Positions 1 to 13,150 of a DNA stretch of 64,000 bases are shown here, piece after piece. The stretch lies in assembly GCA_030141605.1 (NCBI GenBank), contig JAQGDQ010000002.1, forward strand, positions 682,001 through 746,000, in the 5' to 3' direction. Each line of letters opens with the position of its first letter. Within the stretch, counting starts at the first letter, position 1. The position numbers were made by a program, and so were the translations under genes. This DNA is from Tubiluchus corallicola (taxonomy: Eukaryota > Priapulida > Priapulimorpha > Priapulimorphida > Tubiluchidae). Under the pieces are notes generated by a model. The model was given only the letters and a program-made list of their open reading frames with translations, was not told where the DNA came from and searched no databases.

Positions 1-3000
1 ATATCAACAAAATTTGTTAGTTCCAAATTTATTTAAGTACTTTTGCTTAGCAGCAGAAATTTTAGCTCAAGTTTAGATTTGGGTGTGTTTCAAATCAAAT
101 GAAGCCAGTTTTACAAAACAAATTTGTGTGTTTACTCAAGGAAACCTGAAAATTTTTGTCTGCACAATTAATTAATTAAGAATTATATAATTAAATAATT
201 AACTGTATTTCTTAACCTAGAAATAGCTTTCTTAACTGGAGCCGGAGCCTAATTCATCAAGCCCGTTTTTTACACTTACCTGACATTAGAAAGATTCATA
301 ATGGATGGACTTTAAATATTTATGATACACAATTTATACATGTCATTGGGAAGTTTACATTCGTCTGACAGGTGACCTCACACTAATTTTTTATAAAACT
401 AAATTCTGAACATTGTTTTAGAGATAACATGGCATGGCTAGATTTTATTTGTTTACCAAAATTCAAAAATTCTGTTTAGATCTAAATCCTGTCACACAGT
501 TTGATTACGATGCCATGTTTTATAAAATAACTAACTGACATTATGGATTACTAAGAACATGATAACAAGTTTCTAAGAAAAAAATTGAAAAACAGCCAAA
601 CTCGGCAAACAATATTGATAAACACTAATGTTTCTTATAGCGATTTTCAACAGTATACCACAACACCCCCACACCCCTCCGAAACGCGTGGTTGCCACTC
701 CAGAGTTAATTAACTACACAGCATACTAACCTTCGGTCAACCGCTTCACTTGAATAGCCTTCACGTTTTATAACGACTACTGTGTTTATTAATTTTGTGC
801 TTTGCTATAATTATTTTACTGCTTATGTGCTCTGTTATGTTCTATTACTTTATATGTGGCGTTAGCGACATAGTATTCACTTGAAGTTTGAAGCCCGAAC
901 TTTGGTCTACTTCATAAGCATCCAAATAGCATCAATAGCTGCCCTGAGTGCTTACTGCTCAATATGCATGGCTGACGTAATAAATTCCCTCCACAACTAA
1001 AGTGTTCTACGTTAATTAAACATTTTTGATTGGTAATCAGTATTTTTGAATTTACCCTGAAGGTATGATTTAATTTCTACATCCGACAACGCTCACTCCA
1101 TAATCAGTGCTCAAAAATCAGTCAGTCTCGCACTTTTTAAATACTCACTCTATAATCATTTGGTCTCGATATCTTTACATATACATCATGGTCAATGATC
1201 AGCAATAATCGGTTTCTATATATCAGGGATAAACAATCGATACCATTAAAAATGTGAAACGAGGCATTAGCTGTACAGAAAATCACTGCTTTTGCTTAAT
1301 ATTGGCTTGCTGATTCTCAGTTGTTGGACAACGTTTCTTTACAAACAGATCACGCTTATATTTCATCTTTTGTTTGTGTAAAATTAAGTTAAAGTGTTTT
1401 GCTGTCATCATTTGTATTGATGTTAAGGATGTGTCACTACACGAGCAACTGAATTATATTAATTTTTGCATTTTTTCAGAGAAAAATGTGATGGCTGTTC
1501 TTTTTGTGTTAAGTAAAACATTCAAATAAACGTGTATGCTAATCGTACAGAGTTATATTAACGGTATTCGGTTTGCGTACTAAGTTTCACGACAGTGGCC
1601 GCCTTTTTATCTGAGAAACGCATTTATGCAAACTTGCATCTATCATCATTGCTGTGTGCTTTAACAAAGTCAAATGCCATTTGCAGATCGCAGCTCATGT
1701 TTATTTTATGAAACTTACGCAATGCCGGCTTCGTTACAATAATAATTATGTTGTTTATCAAAGTTCGCGGCATATTGAATTGATGTATTCTGTGTCTTAA
1801 TTCGCTTTTAATCTAAGTAATAGGTATAAGACAGAAGCAATGCACAAAGTTATTTTGCAAAACCAGATTTGCTGTAATTATCGCGGAAAACTGAGCAAGG
1901 CAATTAATAAGTAGTCACCTGGTTCACAAAAGAATGGAAGCAAATAAGCTGTTACATGTTAAACCACGAGGACAGAATAAAGTCCATCCCTTTTGGAGAG
2001 TGAAACCAACAAACAGAATGGTTTTTAATTAATTACTAATAAAGGAATTATTACTGAAATAATTATATAAAACTACTAACAGCAAAATAATTGAAACTAA
2101 TTTCTGCGCTGAACAGTAAGATCGCTAACGCCACAGATAAAAATAATAGAGTACATTACAAGCAGTAATTAACAATGCACAAGTAATAACACAACAGCCG
2201 TTATAAAATCTATGCACATGAAAAAAAAACATTAAATCACACAAAAAAACATTTTACAAGTTCGGGATATGAAGAAAGACTCTACAATATACGGATCATT
2301 CTAGACTATACTGCAGTATTACCATCACTCGCAGCAGTGTACGCGTGCGCGGATAACATCATTTAAAGTCAAATTAAGTTACGGTACTTCGTGCAATCAA
2401 CTTATAGTTTAAAAACATTGCTAAAAAACTTGGAATAATTATGAATTTTAAACCAACCCATTGCCCGGATAGGCTTCACTCTAACTTTCTGGGCCGGCCG
2501 ATCTATGCAAAATGCCCTCATCTTACATAATGTGCATGGTGATGCACGCATCTTGGATAAAGAGCCATTTTGGTGCGGTGTTGATATAGCTATTCCTTGC
2601 ATTAACTGAAATAACGGTAATGCTAAACTGAAATTGTCATCTAAGGTTTTAAAGTGTCATGAAATCTGCAGTTGGTCCTTTGTGGCTGGAATGTATGTGG
2701 AAGGGCGAGTTTAGCGAGTGATGGAACGGGTGCATACGTGCGTCTTTATTGTTAAATAATAATTTATAAATGAAATATTAAGACAACAGTTGATGCAATA
2801 CCCAAGTCAACAGCTACAAAGGGATGCTGTAAATTAATGTTTACAATTATGCAGCTTGTCTTTTATTGTACACCTGCGTGCAATTATTGTTTTCAACAAT
2901 TTTGCATAATAATACCAGCATGTGTTACTTCAGAATTATGGAACACTACAATGGGCACGCATTTGTACATGAACTTTATGGTGAGAAGTGACAGAAGTGG

Positions 3001-5009
3001 TGTACTATAAGTGAATGTATTGGCATAATTGTCATTTTTGTGCTGAGACGCTCGGTACTCCGTTCTGTACCTATTGCAGCAGCAGCTATTATAGTTGCTT
3101 ACACTTACATGTAATGGCTAATTGTAATTAAAACAGCAATTATAAATAGTAGAGAAAATCAATAATTTGTCGACCTACCGATAAAATGATCAAACACCAA
3201 TCGATTAGCTTGACTATTTGTAAGCTAAGAAACAATACAACTAACTGGATACTTGAGCGCTTTGGGCTGCTAGGTTTGCTACACAGGAAGAACCATCAAC
3301 GTTAAGGCTTATTGACGCCCTAAAGACTTGAGCGTTCTGTTGACACGGAGCCAGTAAAATATCGTACTGCATGTAAGATAATCCAACCAAACATTCTATG
3401 CAAACTATCAATCTTTTAAAAGGATATCCATTGAAGCATAATTACACGCAGTATTTGAGCCTCTAGAGGCAAAGACAATAGATTCCAAAACTGTGTAGTT
3501 TTACCAGATTTTTTTAGCGCTCTCACAAATAAAAAGCAACCCTTGAAGGCGTACAGCCAAACACAATTTCATCGTTTATGAATCAGAGCCCTCCCAGCCA
3601 CGGGAGAACGGCCACGGGAAACCATTAAGTAAAGTTTCTACGACAGGCTACTGAGAAGTTCAAAGTTAATGGTGTTTCATTTACTGACACGGCGCAAAAT
3701 TGGTTAGACACATTGCAAAGCACGACTTCCGCGAAACCACTGACATGACATGAAGTGAGATACCAGGCTATTACTAGCATGACTGAACAAGCAACTTTGA
3801 CGTCGCCCATTGCGAGTGTCAAGATCGCAGGCCCGACGTAGAGGGAAGAACCAAGTTGCATGCGGTCACCGAGGAAAACCTCAGGAAATAATGTCAAACA
3901 TGCTCATTAGTCCACATAGTTTCTGTTTTTTTATGTTATACTTGTTTTCGATATTATAGAATGATGGTATTCTTAATATCACAAATACTTTGTGCGCCGA
4001 ATGGGCCGACTAGTGCTTTATAAGTTTAATATAATTGTTGAATAGTAACATTATCAGACCATGTATTTTGGTTTAGAAGACCCTAAAATAACTTCACAAA
4101 TTCGCGTGTTCTTGGGAATTTCCGCAGTCAAACAGAACAATAAACAGAGATTCTGGACATCTTTTTTAACCGCCTCAAAGAGGATTTAATGAAACAATAT
4201 AAATCAAGGCAAGATATATGAGAAGAAATTGATTTAAACCAGAATTTGAATCTGCGACCTTATGTCTACAACTTCTTCGCTATTGTTTCACTTCAGTCTT
4301 TCGCTTTTGTTGGGAAACTTAATCGAAATTCATTTCATTTTTCTTAATTATTGAAAAAATGTCCTGGGTATAAATTATAAGAAATTTAATTTGCCCAATT
4401 TCTTGAGCATCAATCGTTTCAAGAAAACATGCTCTACAGAAAATCATTCTCTAACAAAATTTAATATTTTTTGAGTTTTTTTTTATAAAAGAGTTTTCCT
4501 AAACGAACCAAACTCTTGAAAGCTTTTGTAAAGCAATCTGGTATGTACTTGTATCCGATCGTATCGTGCTCATTTTGTGGGAAATTTTCCCTTAATTTTT
4601 CTACATCAAAGAAACCGTTATAAAGGAAACAATCAAACACTGTCGTCATTCACTTTCGCATCATGCGCAGACTTTAAACGGTTTACTGTCGTTTCAGCAG
4701 CATCAGCTGTTTTTAACTGTATAACGCTCAAAACAACAACTTGCCATAAATGACTCAAACAGTTATCACAATCCTTCTACAACCAGCCATATTATAGATT
4801 TCTTAAACCCCAGTGCTGTTTAAATCATTCTGGTTGCCATTAGTATTGCTGGATTTTAATCACCGAATTTTTTTGTAGGGCCGGTACATTTAAATAAGGA
4901 ATTATTGAAAAAATAGAATGTTTACCGTCCTGTATTATGTATTTTTTTCAAAATATATATGCATAGGCCTTGTGACGTCACAGACGTCCTCGTCCGTATT
5001 AAAATTATG
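1..5009. other. Non-coding AT-rich sequence, no gene seen
   Basis: No open frame here has convincing coding character or splice-site-bounded homology. The stretch is AT-rich with many short TTAATTAA-type runs. Around 3640-3890 on the plus strand there are short coding-like pieces interrupted by stops, in more than one frame. They could be a very old transposon or pseudogene relic, but I cannot name a family. Confidence 0.5.
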
Positions 5010-5443
5010 CTAAAGTTCATTTTGTACTCCAAATAAAATATTCATTTCTGTTTTATGTTTGGGTTGGTTTTCTGTCCATCCTTTAATACCTCTCCCCTTT
5101 TCCCTGTTTGATGGCGATCTTCCTGTCACATGTCTTGAATTGTTACAGGATAATTTTCGCGCTCCTGGAAAAGCATTGAACCGTGATTTTTTTTCCTTAT
5201 TGCGGCCATTACGAATTTGAGCTGCGTTTGAAGCTACACGTTTTGTTGCAGCAGGTTTGAGGTCTCGTAACTGTTGAGATCTCATTATGAGTTCGTTAGT
5301 TTTGGTGTTCTCATCGTAATCAAATTTCTCTGAGAGGAAACCAGACGGTTCCTTGGCAGTGTTACTAGTATGCAGGAAACTTCGTCGTGTTCGTAATCTG
5401 GCCACGTAGATCATGACGGTTGTTGGGTGGAGTTTGGAACTGC
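5010..5443 (-). CDS. Uncharacterised basic ORF, possible terminal exon
   Basis: An open frame ends in TAG at 5010. The longest ATG form starts at 5414 (134 codons). The frame stays open upstream to an acceptor-like CCTCCTTAG at 5444-5452 (minus strand), so this could be a 3' terminal exon beginning at 5443. The product is rich in Arg, Lys, Asn and Ser, with no membrane segment or recognised domain. Local GC is higher than in the flanks. A second minus-strand open frame (5457-5672) sits just upstream in another frame and may belong to the same decayed or spliced unit. No family is recognised. It could be a real exon, a transposon remnant or chance. Confidence 0.25.
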
Positions 5444-5672
5444 CTAAGGAGGTTGCCTAGCTGAAGACTGAGAACGAGGAACTTTTCTCCTTTCCTCCAT
5501 CATTTGCTGATTCCCACAGTATAGGAGTAAACGGAGATGTTTCGAGGCCCTGGATCCTTGTTTCTAACACCCTGGTGGTGCAGTCTGCAATGCGTGAGCC
5601 CCAGCAATCTGTTCCGGTGTGGTTTCTTGATTCTTGAGATGTGATCCTGGATAACTGGACCCACGGTATCAC

Positions 5673-6972
5673 GACCTGAGGCTAGCCCATTGGTACAGCT
5701 GCAGCGACAATGGAACTCTTTGGTAATTATCCTCTCCTCTCTGCCTATTATACCCGGGATGGGGTTGACTGAATTCTTTCATTATATGTGTGTATATAAG
5801 TAATTTACAGAAAATATTATTTTTGAAATTACCATTAAATAATTTTTGCACGTTTTTTTTATAAAAAAGCAATAACGTTTGTTTGTCTTCCTGTTCGTCC
5901 TCGTCATTTCTAAGTACAAATGATAATGGCCTAAAATAGCATCAGTTTTAATCAAACTACTAGGACCCTCGTTAAAAAAAGTCTGGATAAAAACCCCTTG
6001 CCTTAAAAAATTAGTATCAAAAATTGTTTTTATCCACATGTGATGAACTCTGGCGTGCTCGGATAAAGTAAAAGATAACCCCTATTTTGCATTCCTGACA
6101 AAACTATTTATTCTTTTATATAATACACCATAAAGTGTCAAAAATGGTGCCAGTGGTCGTCACAGGCCTAATTACGCAGAAATGTCCTCGTTTGATACAT
6201 TAGAGAGTAGAGCAATCAAAAGGCCATCTTGCGTATTCGAGATTATTCATTTCAAATTACATGCACTACCTTGTAATTAAGCCACTTGTTTAGTTGGCTG
6301 TTAATACTACCGAAGCCTCTCATTAAGTGAGGTTTAGTTCAGATTCCGTAAGCTTAAATAAATTCCCAGGATGTCTGCGTGGGTATTGCGTACCTATGCG
6401 GCTCTGTAATGATCTTAAGATTTAGTGTCCCCTATATATAACCTACAACGTGTCATCAAGCTAAAGTAGACAAACACCACCACTGCTTTTTACATCATCA
6501 CAGTCACTAGAGATGAACTGGAATGCTGTCAGGCGGCCAGAAAAATGTATTCTAGACAAATTGCCCTGAAAAAGTATACAGGTACTCAAAGTGGCTGCAC
6601 TGCCGCTGCAGCATAAAGGTGTAGATATAAATGCAGGTCTAGAAAAATATAATTTTAAAAATTAATTTGCTATCATAGGAGACTTGAAACGGGCGAACTT
6701 GTAAATTAACAGGACACAATGAACTGGTAAAGAATTCCACAGATAAGAGACCCGAGGGGAAAAACAGGATTTATAAACAGCCACCCTGTATCTGGGAGTA
6801 CTAATAGTAAAATATGAAAGCTGTGGCAAAACGACCAAACTGCTGGCATTTAAGAAGAGATGATAAGAGATCCTAGTCCTCCTGAGGCCGGAAGCATCTT
6901 TTGTTGAAGTACCGACAAATGAGGCTTAATCTAATAACAGATGAACAACAACTTCAAAATGACTTTCACATA
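5673..6972. other. Upstream flank of the BEL/Pao element; 5' LTR not delimited
   Basis: No gene is seen. The right end should contain the 5' LTR of the retroelement, because a primer-binding site starts at 6973 and the preceding bases TTTCACA (6964-6970) end in CA as an LTR should. I could not find the LTR start or a matching 3' LTR downstream, so the LTR is decayed or its partner has been lost. Confidence 0.35.
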
Positions 6973-6990
6973 TGGTCCTTCGAGCCGGAT
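6973..6990 (+). other. Primer-binding site complementary to tRNA-Tyr 3' end
   Basis: The 18 bases TGGTCCTTCGAGCCGGAT are, for at least the first 17, the reverse complement of a eukaryotic tRNA-Tyr 3' end (CCGGCTCGAAGGA plus CCA). The site sits two bases after a CA dinucleotide that would close the 5' LTR, and 57 bases before the gag ATG. The tRNA assignment uses remembered tRNA-Tyr sequence and was not searched. Confidence 0.75.
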
Positions 6991-7047
6991 ATGAACTCAG
7001 ACAGCACACAAGGATAACAATACAGGGCTTCTACTTCTGTTGTCAAC

Positions 7048-7470
7048 ATGACAGAGCAAGTGGAGAAAACTAAACGAGTTCGACGAGCTTTGAGATCTTC
7101 TGTTACAAAAGCTACAACCTTATTAACTGACGAACTAGATCGAGAAATTCCTAGCGAAAAAGAGGTGAGCCTTCTCTTATCACTTGTTACGGAAAGGGCC
7201 GAGCGTCTGTTTGAAGCAGATAACAACATATTATCACAGTTGTTGGATCTTGATGCAGAACAGGAGACACTTGATGAGGAAATTGAATCTGTTGATGATT
7301 ATAAATTGCGTGTTACACGTGAAGTACATCGTGCTAATCAGTTTCTTGGCCCTGCTTCTGCAGCTGAAAATCCTACCATTACAGGTCCTGCCGCATGCAC
7401 CCGTCAGCTGACACTCTTTCTGACACTTCAATTTCTCGTTCAGCTGCTGTTACTCGTTTGCCTAAGCTGA
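7048..7470 (+). pseudogene. BEL/Pao gag, N-terminal part (broken)
   Basis: The ATG at 7048 opens a frame rich in charged residues, with likely coiled-coil helices (about residues 1-95), as at the N terminus of BEL/Pao gag. After about residue 115 the frame runs into hydrophobic out-of-frame sequence and stops at 7470, while the true gag continues in another frame from about 7395. This marks a frameshift mutation between 7395 and 7470. Confidence 0.75.
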
Positions 7471-7898
7471 TACTGCCAAAATTTGATGGCCAGATTTTTG
7501 AATGGCTGGCGTTTTGGGAACACTTTGATGCTGCTGTCCATTCTCATGAGCATTTAGCACCTGTGCAGAAGTTTACTTATTTAAAGGGACAACTATGTGG
7601 TGAGGCTGCCACAGCCATAGCCGGTTTACCACTTTCCTCAGCTAACTACTCTACTGCCATTCAACTACTTGAGCATCGTTGTGGGCGCAAAGAAGTTCTA
7701 ATAAGTGCACATATGTCAGCACTTCTTCGATTGCAACCATGCACTTCTCTTGATGCGAAGCCACTTCGGAAAGTGCTTGACGAGCCTGACACGAACGTAC
7801 GGGGTCTCGAAGCCCTAAATGTCACTTCTGATTCTTATGGTCGGTTACTAATACCAGTCCTGTTGTCTCGTCTTCCTTCACAGCTCCGTCTTCTGTAG
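7395..7898 (+). pseudogene. BEL/Pao gag core (DUF1759-like), broken at both ends
   Basis: This frame carries the conserved BEL/Pao gag core: a lead-in LPKLILPKFDG, then the WLAFWEHFDAAVH segment and the FTYLKGQLCGEAATAI segment. It has no in-frame start of its own that makes biological sense, because it is the shifted continuation of the frame beginning at 7048. It ends at a stop at 7896-7898. Homology resumes immediately in the original frame at about 7901, giving a second frameshift. Confidence 0.85.
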
Positions 7899-7941
7899 GG
7901 CAAAAAAGGATGCAGATGAACAAGGTACAGTCAAGGAACTT

Positions 7942-9825
7942 ATGGAGTTTCTAAGGGAGGACATACAAGCTTGTGAGCGTGTTAGACATGTCAACTATTT
8001 CGTCGAGAAGCCTACAACCACTCAGCCAACTGTGAAGCAGTCATCATTTTCTGGTAAACATTCTACTTTTCTGACAAGGGACACTAATAACACCAAGTCT
8101 TGTTTATTGTGTGGCGATTCGTGTAAAACACCTTTCCGTTGTCAGAAGTTCTTCGACTTGTCTGTTGATGCTCGACAGAAGTTTGTCAAGGACAGACAAT
8201 TGTGTTTCAATTGCTTGCAGTCTCATCAAATAAAACAGTGTACATCCAAGAATGTGTGTAAAGAATGTGGTGCATTGCATCGTGTTTCTGCGAACAGTGC
8301 AAACAATGTTAGTGGCGCCTTGAGAGGAATGTCTCCTGGTGGTGGTGATAAGCCTAAACTCAACTGCATGGTGAAAACCACCAGCAATGGTCAACGCACA
8401 ATTTTACAAACAGTTCTTGTCCACATGGATGGAATCGATCGTCCTGTACGTCTACTTCTTGATGGTGGATCTGAAGAGATCTACATTAGCGAAGCTCTCA
8501 GTCGACAAATTCATTGCAAACGTGCCACTCAACGCAAGTTGTTTCAAGTGCAAAGTTTTGGTGGGAGGAATACTTCCTCCATTAATAGACAGAAATATGA
8601 ATTTAAAATTCGTAGCATGTATAATGATCAGTGGTATTTCATAAATTTTTGGGTTGTTCCATTCATATGTTCACCCCTTCAGGGCGGTGATTTGTCTTGT
8701 TTAACTATGTTACCACAGGGTTTAGAATATGCTGATGATTACAGTCAGCCACAATTACACATTGATGCATTGGTTGGAAATGATGCCCTTCCTCACATCT
8801 TTACTCCTAATGCACCTCTTTTCCACTTCAACCTTATGCTGATTCCTACCATCTTTGGCTGGACCTTGAGTGGTTGTGTTCCCAACTCCCTGTCACAACA
8901 GTCCTCCTTGGTTCCTCTTGTACGCACTCTGTACTCTAGGAATGCAGATGCCAACTACTGTGAATCTTGGTGGCAGTTGGAGTCTATGAACATCCATCCA
9001 GACTCGGAAAAGAACGAATTTCCTTTGTCAGTCAAGCACATTGATGGTCGATACGAGACTACTTTACCATGGGATGGGTTCGAACGTCCTCAGTTCACGA
9101 AGCAGCAAGCCTTGGCACATGGTCGATCCTTCTACAGGTTACCACTAGAAAGGCAACAAAGATACAGAGACTCTTTAAAAGAGTGGCATGGCCCTGGAAT
9201 CATAGAAGACTCTCCTGACACAGATGGTGGCAATTTCTTACCCCATCATAGTCTCATCCAAGGAACAAAGATACGAGTTGTTTTCAAAGGCTCAGCAAAG
9301 CCTACCATTGGACTTAGCATAAATGATTGTCTTGTAACCGGTCCCAATTTGCTCAGCGACGTTTTAGCCATCTTGGTACGTTTCCGCAGTCACCGAATTG
9401 GTCTGATTGCTGATATCGAGAAAGCCTTCCTGATGATTGGAATCTCGCGTCCTGATCGAGAGTTTCTAAAGTTTATTTGGGACTTGGATGGCAAACAGCA
9501 CGTGAGCAGATTTGCAAGACTTCCATTTGGGCTTTCTGCAAGCCCAGCAATTCTACATGCCATCATTGCAATGCATCTGGACAGCCTACCTGTGACTTCA
9601 ACAGTTACCTCTCTTAGGCACAACATGTACGTTGATAATCTAGTAGCAGGCTGTGACAACGAATCCGACATTGAGCCATACAAATCTGAAGCTGTTCAAG
9701 CCTTTGTCAGTGCCGGTATTAACCTGCGTGCTTGGCAGACTTTTTCTTCTTCTGCAAGAGAACGGTGGGAGTGTAACACTGATGACTTTCACAACAGATC
9801 ATCAATTAGGAAGGCCACACATTAG
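7942..9825 (+). pseudogene. BEL/Pao pol fragment: zinc knuckle, protease, partial RT
   Basis: This is a 627-residue open frame. Residues about 54-112 hold clustered Cys/His (CLLC, then CFNC with a following His and Cys, then CKEC), which form the nucleic-acid-binding knuckles. At about 170-180 the protease motif reads LLLDGGSE, where the family normally has Asp-Ser/Thr-Gly. From about residue 440 there is a reverse transcriptase: ADIEKAFL (motif A), LPFGLSASPA (motif B) and YVDNL at about 563 (motif C). The family normally has Tyr-x-Asp-Asp there, so the second catalytic Asp is Asn. The frame ends about 60 residues later with no thumb, RNase H or integrase. It is unlikely to encode an active enzyme. 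Confidence 0.9.
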
Positions 9826-12800
9826 ACCTGACTAGATTGACAAGAGTTTGCAACCTGTCAAGTGGATTAAAATAAAAAGCTGAGGCATAAAAAGTTTGAA
9901 TAGTTAATTTATAAAAGTAAAGTATAGCATCAGGAGTAAAATACTTTCGATCGCTATACCGGCACCCACATCTGCTGATATGTTCTTAGCCACATCTGTG
10001 AGATATTTTTCTCTGAATGTGGATCTGAATTCATTTGTCTGTCGATTGATAAACGCGAATTTGGATCTGAATTCATTCACTCTTGTTTTTTTGTAAGGTT
10101 AGTAAAAAATAAATAAAACAATAGAAAATACTAACGCACATAAAGTAAAATTGATGGTCATTGTCTTCGTATTTGTTGCTTTGACAGAGAAATTTATCAA
10201 GACAGGAGTTGCCTTGACGAATAATATTATAGAACGAAAATAAGTTTAAAAATCATCATAAAAATATTTTTAAATTGTTGCTCAAGTGCTTTAGTCTAAC
10301 CTTACTTTTTACAGTCTTGGTAATTCAAATCAAACTTTCGCATGTTTAAAAAAGCAAGCAAACGAAAAAAACGCCTTATAGAGAAAACCACGAGTACAAC
10401 TAATAGCATTTCTAACATTTTAGTAGTAACAATTGCTGTTGAAGGTTTTAACAAATACAGGAAATTGATATTACAAATCCGCATTTATACCGCGCGATAT
10501 CCCCACTCGACATGGCGCCCTTGTATGGCTTCCATTATAATACGTATCCTGCCTTTTCATTTTTCTCAGTTACCTGAAGTGAAGCCGGTGCATTGGATTA
10601 CCTGTAGTCCAGATCTCTAAGTAGGACAGTAATTAGTATAGCGGGCTGATTGCATTCAGATTCTGCAAATTTGTTTACTGTAGGCAATTAAATGCTTGCT
10701 ATAGGCGCTGATTATATCTTAACGCGCCGAATAGTTTGATTTGGCATTAATCATGGAAGGTAGTCACTAATTTCGCCATAAGTAAAAGTATTTGTCCAGA
10801 GAATTATTTGCAATTATCCTGAAAGACATGAATAATCTTATTTGCAGGTTAATTGAACGTACTAATTGTCTACGTGTCCTCGTTCGGCCCGAGAATCATC
10901 TTTTAGTACAATTAATGAACATGCGAGTTTCATGTAAATTGTACAAAACTCAAATAAGTAACAACTGCGGCACTTGTTTTTAATTTTGTAATGCACTTGC
11001 AATATTTGTCTTAACAACCCAAGTTTAAGTTTGACACCTTGTCACTGTCCATCAGCCTAGTAAATTGACCGGATGAAGGTCGCTACTTTGATTAATTTTT
11101 GATTGTTATAATCGGGTAACGTAGGCAGGTGACGTGAGAGTGTACCAAGGCCAGGAAAAGGAGAATACTGTTCCTTTGTCCATGTAATTTCGAGTTATGG
11201 ACCTTATGATCGCTTCTGTCGTTTCTTGGTGAAAAGTCTATTATTTTTAAACAGTGTTATATGTTGAGTTACTGTATATTCCGGTTGATGAGTTATGTTA
11301 ACCCAAAGCGATTTTGGTATTGAAAAGTCGGTCAGACTGTCGGACTGAGACTTGAGCAAAATACTGGAGGTCGTAACATTATTAAGTGCGCTTGCGTGGC
11401 GTTACAATTGCATTTGCACTTACGCGATCCTGTTTCGAGTATTCGTTCATGCATGATGCTTTTTGCAAGCCAGTACATAGCACTCGCAACAGCGCCTACC
11501 AAATATATGTGACAGTAGAGACACCGTTATTAATTAAGAACAATTTTCCAAGATGTGGTACTAAACCAGCACGCACATTTGGATGTATATAAAGGCCTGT
11601 CATCTCTTAACGAGGCAAATAGCCAAAGGCATCATGGCTGGCAGGTTTACCGCCAAGAAGCACTGGTCACCTGTCTATGTAGGCCTACTAACTTTCTAAC
11701 ATTGTTAAACTTCGCACCCAAGCAAGTATCGTACTCACCCATGATTGTTTTCGTACGGAATGTTATTTTGTTTATAAATCACCTTCTCTTACTGGCTTCA
11801 TGAAGCCATTCGGATCATTTATATTCGCCTACTTACACTGTCCCAAGGATAGCGAAAGTGGTGAGATACTTAATTAACTTATTATTTTAAACTTTTCTGC
11901 AAACAGGCTTTTTAGATCTAACAGGAATTTTTATGTTAGCTCATTACACTTTACACTTTACACTTTAACTCATTAGTACCTACTTCAACAGGTTAATAGG
12001 ATTTTGTCTAAGCTACAAATGTGCGACTCAGATCGCTCAACTTTTTCGGATCAAGTGGTTTCCCAGAAGGATTTCACATGGATCTAATGTGCACTCTTTT
12101 TACTTCGATGTTTTTGTAAATAAGAGGAGGAAACTCCTGAGTACTTATTATGCCGATATAGGCCAGTGGACAACAGCAAAAAGAGTTACTTTTGCCAAAT
12201 TCACGGCAAGCATCAATTTAGTTGACATATTACTAATTGGTCTGTTTGAAGTAAAGAAAGTTTTCCTAGAATTAATTAAAGACGAATTTATTATGCAGGG
12301 TATCTGATTTAACAAAATGCATTATAATAGGCAAATTTTAATACCGTAAGTAATAGGCCCATTTGGCACAGGTTAGCGTAGTGGTTGTTTAAATTTTAAA
12401 AAAATACGTTAAGAAAGCAGAAGAAAGCATCGGGTACAAGTAGCATTAAATTTCTGAAAAATTATTACTGGATGCCCACTGCCTGCAATTAGAGGTCCAA
12501 AATGCATATACGTTATATACTAATTACTGCGCGTCTTATGTATGTTAATGTATTCATAAAAGTACTAATAAAGATTTATTAAGATTCCAAATGTTTATTA
12601 TTGTTTATCCGCTACGACAGTGAATAACTCCAAAACGATGGTACCTAAGGTCACCGAACTTGTTGTGTAGACACCTGAGAGTGAGCCTGTGGGGGACAAG
12701 CAGCGGTATGGTGACCGGCAACATGTCAAGGACACTGGACATCGGTCAGTTTTCCGATTATTACTCAATTCCTCCTAGGTCTATGAGTTTAATTCAATTT

Positions 12801-12872
12801 TTTTCACAGGAATTTAGGTACTATGGGGTAGATTGGATGTGCACCTGGGGTTTTAAAAACCTGAGTTTCTTT

Positions 12873-13085
12873 AAGGGCCCGAAGTAGGAGCCAAATGGAA
12901 ATTAGGGCAAACATTCAACTGTTACAATATGGAACTACGAGTCAATGTTTATGCATGTGTGAGTGGGTGCAGATGTGCATTAAGTATTTTTCAAAAAGTG
13001 GGCGTGGCCTGGTCATATGACATAAATAAGTGTTAAAATGAGGTCTAGTCAATGATTCTCTAAATATAAGAGCTAGAATCGCGAA
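12873..13085 (+). repeat. Diverged direct repeat, copy 1
   Basis: This stretch and 13151-13377 share a series of words in the same order: AAGGGCC near the start, AATTAGGGC, a GTGGGCG block, TGTTAAAATG followed by GGGT/AGGT, and a shared TCTAG/CCTAG-AATGA segment. They are two diverged copies of one unit of about 215-230 bp about 280 bp apart. No coding potential is seen. Confidence 0.65.
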
Positions 13086-13150
13086 ACTTGCAGGGTAGGC
13101 TCCTAATATAGTAAACCACAAAGTGGTAGAGGAATGGCGGCCTCTCGGTC

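Larger units (their letters stand above)
6973..9825 (+). mobile_element. Truncated, frameshifted BEL/Pao LTR retrotransposon
   Basis: In order, the element has a tRNA-Tyr-type primer-binding site, a gag-like coiled region and DUF1759-type core, zinc-knuckle cysteines, an aspartic protease (DUF1758/A17-like) and the first part of a reverse transcriptase. This order is diagnostic of BEL/Pao. The coding frame is broken twice, near 7395-7470 and near 7898. It stops shortly after the RT active-site region, so RNase H, integrase and the 3' LTR are absent. The protease and RT active-site motifs also carry substitutions. It is an old, non-autonomous remnant on the plus strand in a gene-poor stretch 6.5 kb upstream of the receptor exons. 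Confidence 0.9.
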
